This document shows positions 58,319-64,000 of a DNA stretch of 64,000 bases, one piece after another (the first letter of the stretch is position 1; every line of letters starts with the position of its first letter). The position numbers were made by a program, and so were the translations under genes. The notes beneath the pieces are model-generated. The model was given only the letters and a program-made list of their open reading frames with translations. It was not told the DNA's origin and did not search any database. This stretch comes from Prunus persica (Eukaryota > Streptophyta > Magnoliopsida > Rosales > Rosaceae): assembly GCF_000346465.2 (NCBI RefSeq), contig NC_034014.1:17807542-17871541 (forward strand), written 5' to 3'.

Positions 58319-59618
58319 CTACCGCTTATTTCGACTGGTTATATAGTTGAGTGCCAGCCTAGAGAACCGGGTGATAGTGAAAAACATTTGCCACAGAGCA
58401 CGGCCCTTCACAATCCCCTCCCGTATGCCTCTTGCAGTTCTAGCCAAAACTGGCCCTGGAACCTCAGTTTTCGGACTGGTTACCTCCTGCACCGATGCTA
58501 AGCAAGTAAAGATGAATTTTACATTCATTGCTCCAAAACCTAAGTGAAAACTAAAGGTAAAACAACAATAACCAAAAAAAGACTACAGAAGACATGGATA
58601 ACCTGATGGAGCCATGTTTGTCAAGCGGCGCAACCTCTCCTCTGCCACGCGAACAGCTCGAGTGGAACTTCTAACACCCTGTGTAATTTCCTGGCTGCAC
58701 CACAAACTAAATGAGTCAGCTGATAATGAGTTAATTAAAGATATCTTCCATTTAGCTTAAGACAAGCATATAAGAACTTTGAAATGGTAAGCCAACCCAA
58801 GATCACTGAGCTCCATAGTGAGGTCACTGATCTCCATCCCGGATAAACGAACAGCAGCCATTGTGTCAGGAAGCTCTTCCCTCATAACATCCATCAGCTT
58901 TTCCAGTGATTGAGCTGCTCTCTTGAAAGCCTTTAGAAAACCACATTGGAAATTCACTTTACTAACAGCGATTGCTCAAGAAAAACATAGCCAATTTCCA
59001 ATGCTGATTAAAATCAAGTATTCAAGACTACAAACCAGAAGCGCGGGGATTGCAGAGCAGAAGAGCCACGTCGCAGAAACTGCTGCCTATTAGAAAAACC
59101 CAAAAACCAAAATCAAAACTTGACTCAATCGCAGAAACACACCACCAATGTCTGTAATTCTTTCAAAAAATGTTAGCTGAGATTGTTGGGTTTTGCTTTC
59201 AGAATACCCTGAAGAAAAACCCATCTTGAAGAATCTAATTTCCAAAGCATATTAAACTTCAATCAGAAACAGAACTATGCTTCCAAAAGCATAAAAAGTA
59301 TATTAAAAATCTAGAGAGAGAGAGAGTTACGGCGCAAGCAACGACATTGAGCAAGACGATGTTGCGGTGGGTGAGGTTCCAGTGGGAGAGCTGAAGAAGT
59401 GAAGCCGAAGGTAATGGAGATCCCACACTTTCCGTGTAGTGCGATGAAACTGACGGCTGAGATGCTTCGTTAACACACTCAGACCGTACGGACACCGAGT
59501 TCACCCGTCGAGCCGGAAGTCTGAGATGGTAGGGCAGACGGCCAGGCTTTTTGCTCCCCAGGAAGCTGTAGCTTTGCTTGATTGTGGGTTTCACCTGCAA
59601 TTTCAGACCAGACAACAT
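58319..59618 (-). CDS. Chloroplast membrane protein, DUF948-like, unknown function
   Basis: Five exons on the minus strand: 59618-59331, 59086-59036, 58930-58797, 58694-58603 and 58497-58319. They total 744 nt, or 247 aa, with GT-AG introns and consistent phases. The basic, Ser-rich N-terminus (about 60 residues) fits a transit peptide. One membrane segment spans the exon 1-2 join (LLNVVACA then AAVSATWLFCSAIPALL). Then comes a helical DUF948-type stretch, LEKLMDVMREELPDTMAAVR, MELSDLGQEITQGVRSST, and RAVRVAEERLRRL. The tail (FFTITRFSRLALNY) is basic. Similar plant proteins are predicted plastid membrane proteins without a known role. No damage is seen. Confidence 0.85.
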
Positions 59619-59634
59619 TGCTTCCCTCTCTCCT

Positions 59635-59655
59635 TCTCTCTCTCTCTCTCTCTGG
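59635..59655. repeat. CT microsatellite in the upstream region of the DUF948-like gene
   Basis: About ten CT units just upstream of the start codon, on the strand opposite to the gene, so GA-rich in its leader. Confidence 0.9.
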
Positions 59656-59814
59656 AGGAGCCTACGAGACTCGGTCAGTCGCCCCTCGCACTCTCCACCA
59701 GCAGCAAGCAGGCCTCAGCAGAGCAAACAATTTGTGCGTCATTTCTGGCTAAGCCGAAGGGCCTTTTTGTCATTTCATTGCTGTAAGATTATCAATTGGG
59801 CTCTCTGTTTCTAT

Positions 59815-60354
59815 TAGGGGGTGGGCATTCAAACCGACAAACCGAAAAGCTGAGCTGAACTGCACCGAAAAAAAAATCAAGTTGACCAAAAAGTCAACAA
59901 CCGGTTAAAATCCGAATTGGACCAATTTGGACCGATTTTGGTTCCGGTTCTGTCTTAAAAAAGAGACCGGGCCGAACCGAACCAGTCAAATTAAAATATA
60001 TATAATTTCAATATTTATTTATGCTATATTTTTAATCTTATAACTAATATTTATTCAAGTTCAATTTCAAAACATCTCTCTCTTCTAGCTTTAATATTTA
60101 TTTTTATATGAAATTGAATAATTTATTAATTTTCAAGTCAAAAAAATAAAATTTCAGTTGAAAATTGTATTAAAAAATAATAATTTTAATAATCCGGTTC
60201 AAAACTAAACCGGACAGGAATCGGTTCAACCTGAATCGGACAGTTTTTGAATTTTTTTAAATAAAAACTGAATTGAATCAAACCTAATAAATAATATCGG
60301 ATCAATTCTAATTAGAGACAAAAACTAATCAAAACTGAACCTTGCCCGTCCCTA
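59815..60354. mobile_element. hAT MITE, 540 bp
   Basis: The left end 'tagggggtgggcattc' and inverted right end 'tagggacgggcaaggttc' match those of the 52792 element. The flanks 'gtttctat' and 'atttctac' share 6 of 8 bases. The body has 'accgaaccgaacc' words and a 'gttgaccaaaaagtcaac' inverted word, as in the other copy. It is more diverged, thus probably older. Confidence 0.8.
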
Positions 60355-60675
60355 ATTTCTACCCAATTTGCTGGATTAATCTTGGGCCTCATGTTATAGC
60401 GGTTTGGTTATTGCCAAAATGGCTAGAGAAACTGTCGGTGCAGTTCCGTTACAACACCGGTGCAGTTTCATCGGTTTCCAGTTTTGAACTGGTTTTACAA
60501 TATCTAATATAACAGCATATATATACAGTTATTCTCTCATTTAGATGTCTGCATGTTATTATCGTGTGGATTATAAACATGAAGAAAAGAAAGGTTCGGT
60601 AGTAAAAAAATCATAACGTCCACATGATAATAACGTTTATACGTCTGCATATATATATATATATATATATATATA

Positions 60676-60858
60676 CAGTCTCGATCTTTTGGACCACAAG
60701 AGTCCAAGAGATTGTTGTCACACACCGTTGGATATTAATTCAATTGTTCAAAAAAGTTTCTTAAAAGGAGTTCAAGAGTGAGTGAACCGTTGAATTTACA
60801 TCCATCGGTGAGTGACCACAAATCTCTTGAACCTCTGTAGTCTAAGAGATCAAGACTG
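60676..60858. mobile_element. Palindromic MITE, copy 3 (opposite orientation)
   Basis: 183 bp, the same family as 38645 and 46071 but inverted in its centre ('gttcaaaaaagtttctt' instead of 'aacttttttgaacc'). Flanked by long TA runs. Confidence 0.88.
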
Positions 60859-62199
60859 TATATATATATATACACACACACATATGCCAAAGGATAATCA
60901 GTTACTTTTTGTTTATAAATTACACATGTTTATTCTCATTGCTGCAGATATTCTAGTAACATGAAAAATTACAAGCATATGGTTTTGAACCGGTTTAACA
61001 ACTGATATTGTCAAACCCTAAATTACAAGCATTTATTACTGTTTACTTCGAAAAGGACTCGTCGGCCATTCGCGTGGCGTTTGGTCGTGGAGTTTGCTTG
61101 TTGCGATTGCGAAGGCATGTCACTATTGACAGTGAAAAACTCCAACAGACTGAAAATTTGTATGACTGGAAAAGGCACACCAGTATTGAGTTTAATAAAT
61201 CGATTGTGGATGGGGCGGGGAATTGACCCAATACAGGTTCTTTTCTATGCCTCAATTAAGAGGACTTCAATATTCATTTAGTGCAAAAATGGTAACTAAC
61301 AGAAGTTGAAACTGAACGGTAATGGAAATGACAGAAGTTTATTGGAATATTTCTTTATTCAGACAACTTGAAAGAAAAAGGAAAATACATAAACAACACA
61401 GCCTGAAAATTTCTCTATTCAGACTTGGTACATAAAATTAAAATGGAGATTGAAGATTTCTCTATTCAATCTTGTACAAGAAAAAAATCATACCAGGAGT
61501 TGGTAGAGCCAAATAAAGAAAGTTCCTCAGGAGTTTCAACTAGGAATTCAGAGAATGAAAAAGAAAGGCTGTTTCAGGCTTTTGAGTTGGGTTTATAGAT
61601 GTTGAGTCTGGTTTTTATTGGTTGAATTGTGTGTGTTTTTGCTGATGATTTCTCCTTCAATTTATAGAGAATGAGGTCATTTAAGTGGACCGGCAGCCAA
61701 TTTGAAGTACCCACTTGCTAATGGTTTTGGTGAGTAGGTTGCTGAAAATACAAGCAAACCCCAAAAAGTTGCTAAGAGGCTTTGATGAGAAATGATAGAA
61801 GTTGTCACTATTAGACTTAAAGAAATCCAAAGTATTAGTCAATTTGCCATTGATTGGTGAGTGACAGCCAAAAGTAGCTAATTAAAAGAAAAAAAAAATG
61901 GAGAGCTAATGACCACCATTTTTACTTCTTTATTCATTCCTTAAGCCCACTTGCATATTATTTTATTCTTCTTTCAACCTTGATGTAGACTTTTCACGTG
62001 TATGTTGAGCTTTGGCTTTGTTTTAATATTCTTCATCACAGAGAATATTAAATTGTTTCCATCTACCACAACATTATTTTATTCTTCTTTGAATCAACTC
62101 ACTTGTGATGAAGTCCCTCCATTGATGAAGTGAAACTTTATTTGCAGCCACTGAGTTTCTCTTCCGAACTTGCCTTGATGCGTGATAAATTGGGAATGC
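60859..62199. other. Intergenic span, no gene supported
   Basis: AT-rich. A phrase like 'ttctctattcagacttg' repeats near 61341-61481 (three diverged copies about 65 bp apart). It may be part of a retroelement LTR, but no edges are visible. Confidence 0.4.
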
Positions 62200-62203
62200 T
62201 AGG

Positions 62204-62880
62204 ATGATCCAATTGCTGCCAATTTCGGATATGTTGTTCTCCACATAAGTAGGAACAATATTCATGAAGAACTTAATTCCTTTTGAGCAATAGAAAATCT
62301 GGTTTTAGCATGGTTACACATGACTGGTCGTCATAGACTGATGTCACGAACAGAAATCATGATTAACGCCCTGAAGATTCAATGCTTGTGCTAAGGACGC
62401 CAAATTCAGAAATGTTATAGTAGACATCCAAATGAACAACTTTCATGAAGAAGGAATGTTCATTTGAGGATTGGAAGCTGACCCGAATTGGGCCATAATT
62501 AGGCCCGAATTGCCACTGTTATCAGCTTTCATTGTTGCTGGTATGCTTCTGATAATTGATGTCGTGAGGATTCCACATTTATCCAAATGATCCCAAATTT
62601 GGATATGTTGCAGTAGACATTCTAATGAAAAACGTTCATGAAGAAAGACAATTCATTAGAGCATTGGAATTAGGCCCGAATTGATCCCTATAAGCTTTTT
62701 GCTAACACTGTGCATCTGGTGTTTTCAGCTCTTAAGATTCCACATTTGTCCGAATAAACCCAAATTTGGATATTTTGCAGTAGGCATAGAGATGAACAAC
62801 TTTCATGAGGAACGAAACTTGATTTGGGCACTGGAGGTTGAATTTTGGGCTCACTCCATCTGACTGCAGCAAAGCACGTC
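62204..62880. repeat. Four diverged tandem units of about 120-200 bp
   Basis: Each unit has 'ggatatgttgcagtagaca' or a close variant, then 'aacaactttcatgaagaa', then in three units a 'gcccgaattg'-like stretch and 'aagattccacatttgtcc'. Units begin near 62204, 62401, 62593 and 62760. They differ by 15-30% by eye. No coding frame is shared across them. Confidence 0.75.
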
Positions 62881-62994
62881 TAGCCATATTTTGGCCATTT
62901 TGATGTTCATGGAACATTATCCTCCATTTTAGGCAAAAATACAATTTTTGGTACAAACAATTACATATATATATATATATATTAAATCCACCAA

Positions 62995-63115
62995 TCCAGT
63001 CCGGCACGTGTTTGGAGGTGTAAAAACCGAGACCAAAACCAGTTGAACCGGTCTAGTTCGCTACGGTGCCAGTTTGTTGACTTTTTAGTCAACTCGGTTT
63101 TTCCCCCAATAAAAA
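62995..63115. repeat. Fragment of the hAT MITE family
   Basis: 'gtttgttgactttttagtca' and nearby 'accagttgaaccggtct' match the right half of the 52792-53335 element. The ends are missing. Confidence 0.7.
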
Positions 63116-63247
63116 TAATAACTTTGTACTCTTCAATGTGTGAATGGCACTTTTAAGTTGGCAACAAAAGCACCATTTGTGACTGACTGCTTTATCTTAA
63201 CCAGTGCAGCAATGTCCAAATCAATGAATAAAAGGTTGTGCAGTTCG

Positions 63248-63251
<4 letters not shown>

Positions 63252-63286
<35 letters not shown>
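63252..63286. repeat. GA microsatellite
   Basis: About 17 GA units in the 3' flank of the RKP-like gene. Confidence 0.95.
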
Positions 63287-63287
<1 letters not shown>

Positions 63288-63642
63288 AAAAGATTTTCCT
63301 TTCCATTTACATCTCATATTTACAGAATAATGCCCTCTAACTCCCTCTACAAAATTCTTCACCAACCATCCACCACTGAGTCTTTTCCACACCCCAACAC
63401 TGTAACATTGTAGATCGATTATGTACACTATATAATTCTAAATGCAGAAATTGGAAGTAAATTATCTTTTCTTTCCTCCTTCCCTCCCTTCTACTTTTTC
63501 TTCCTTTTTGTGCTCTGCCATTTCACAATTCTCTGTGGCTGACACTTGAGCAGCAGTGAGTGATCAGTTGCTGACCAGCTCAAGGATAAATACAAGGAGA
63601 CAAGAACCCAAACTAAAAGGAACAAACTAAAAAGCAATGTTC

Positions 63643-63933
63643 TCAACTTTTCTCACTAATCCGGACGACATCCACAACTGTTGCATTGCAAAAAAAGCAT
63701 CTGTGGGAATTCAAAAGATGCCTCGTTATGCAGCCATAACAAGACCTATGCGAACAAGGTGAAAACTCGGCATCTGCTTCACAGGCATAACAAATGCAGC
63801 ACATGTCATCATTCCCATCTGTTTCTCCCCTGTATATCGTATTTTCTTGTGATTGGCTCTGGCTAAGGAGGCTAAGAAAATTCTCTAACTGGGCAAGTTT
63901 TACAAGATAAGCATCGCCTCTAAAGGTTCCAGC
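63643..63933 (-). CDS. RKP: RKP/KPC1-like RING E3 ubiquitin ligase, last exon
   Basis: A 291-nt last exon begins after a 'ttttccag' acceptor (63934) and reads AGTFRGDAYLVKLAQLENFL, then a Ser/Gln linker, then a C-terminal RING finger: CCICYACEADAEFSPC, SHRSCYGC, ITRHLL, CFFC, NATVVDV. The metal ligands of a C3HC4 RING are all present. This order, with the RING at the very end, matches plant RKP (related to KPC1), a large ligase reported to target the CDK inhibitor KRP1. Earlier exons lie beyond the window. The stop is at 63643-63645. Confidence 0.88.
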   Translation of the reverse strand, partial: AGTFRGDAYLVKLAQLENFLSLLSQSQSQENTIYRGETDGNDDMCCICYACEADAEFSPCSHRSCYGCITRHLLNSHRCFFCNATVVDVVRISEKS

Positions 63934-64000
63934 CTGGAAAATAAACAAACTACAGTATAAACAAGATGGTAAAAACAGCAATTTGTAAAATCCAATGAAG

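Noticed and set aside
61008..61281. Small overlapping open frames on both strands
   Set aside because: No homology, no splice context and no codon pattern; they look like chance.
62204..62880. CRISPR-like array or centromere satellite
   Set aside because: Unit length varies, divergence is high and there are only four units; CRISPR is not expected in a plant nuclear genome.

Overview
The window is nuclear DNA of a dicot plant. Genes have GT-AG introns, and there are chloroplast-targeted proteins, a type I MADS-box gene, large AT-rich intergenic spans, many GA/CT microsatellites and many hAT, Harbinger, MULE and LTR insertions. Protein style and repeats suggest Rosaceae (Prunus/Malus-like), but I cannot prove the species. 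A run of exactly 100 N at 43720-43819 marks an assembly gap.

Layout. 0.5-3.7 kb (+): 3' part of a chloroplast M41/FtsH-like membrane metalloprotease gene (eight introns, HEAAH motif). 4.2-4.6 kb (-): broken PPR-protein fragment. 5.0-10.0 kb (-): complete 15-exon gene for plastid 4-alpha-glucanotransferase DPE1. 10.8-12.2 kb (+): intronless type I MADS-box gene with an unusual repeat-built C-terminus. 12.2-14.1 kb: a second, about 98% identical copy of the DPE1 promoter and first four exons. Its edge supplies the last codons and stop of the MADS gene. 16.5-17.1 kb (-): STRESS ENHANCED PROTEIN 2-like. 18.1-20.0 kb (+): a row of broken gene fragments (TORTIFOLIA1-like, an unknown exon, ATX1 copper chaperone). 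23.1-23.5 kb (-): possible small gene. 24.1-24.9 kb (-): MIZU-KUSSEI1-like (DUF617) gene.

26-46.9 kb is a transposon graveyard. It holds a degenerate PIF/Harbinger pair (nuclease plus Myb/SANT partner), a hAT-type element carrying a nested MULE-type element, and a deep nest 32.1-45.5 kb long. That nest has hAT-like outer ends, an inner 8.5-kb element, broken hAT transposase genes and a 2.9-kb LTR-like insertion. Many of these insertions still show target-site duplications. A separate 1.2-kb hAT-like element follows.

The right part is quieter: a small membrane protein gene (49.7-51.4 kb, +), a hAT MITE abutting a poly(A) retroposon (52.8-54.2 kb), a small 92-aa gene (54.6-55.0 kb, +), a five-exon chloroplast membrane protein gene (58.3-59.6 kb, -), another hAT MITE, a palindromic MITE (third copy), diverged tandem repeats near 62.2-62.9 kb, and the last exon of an RKP/KPC1-like RING E3 ligase (63.6-63.9 kb, -).

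Plant genes here are independent units, not an operon. Several proteins are plastid-directed (M41-like, DPE1, SEP2, the DUF948-like protein), but nothing shows that they are co-regulated. The most unusual structure is the DPE1/MADS rearrangement at 8.5-14.1 kb.
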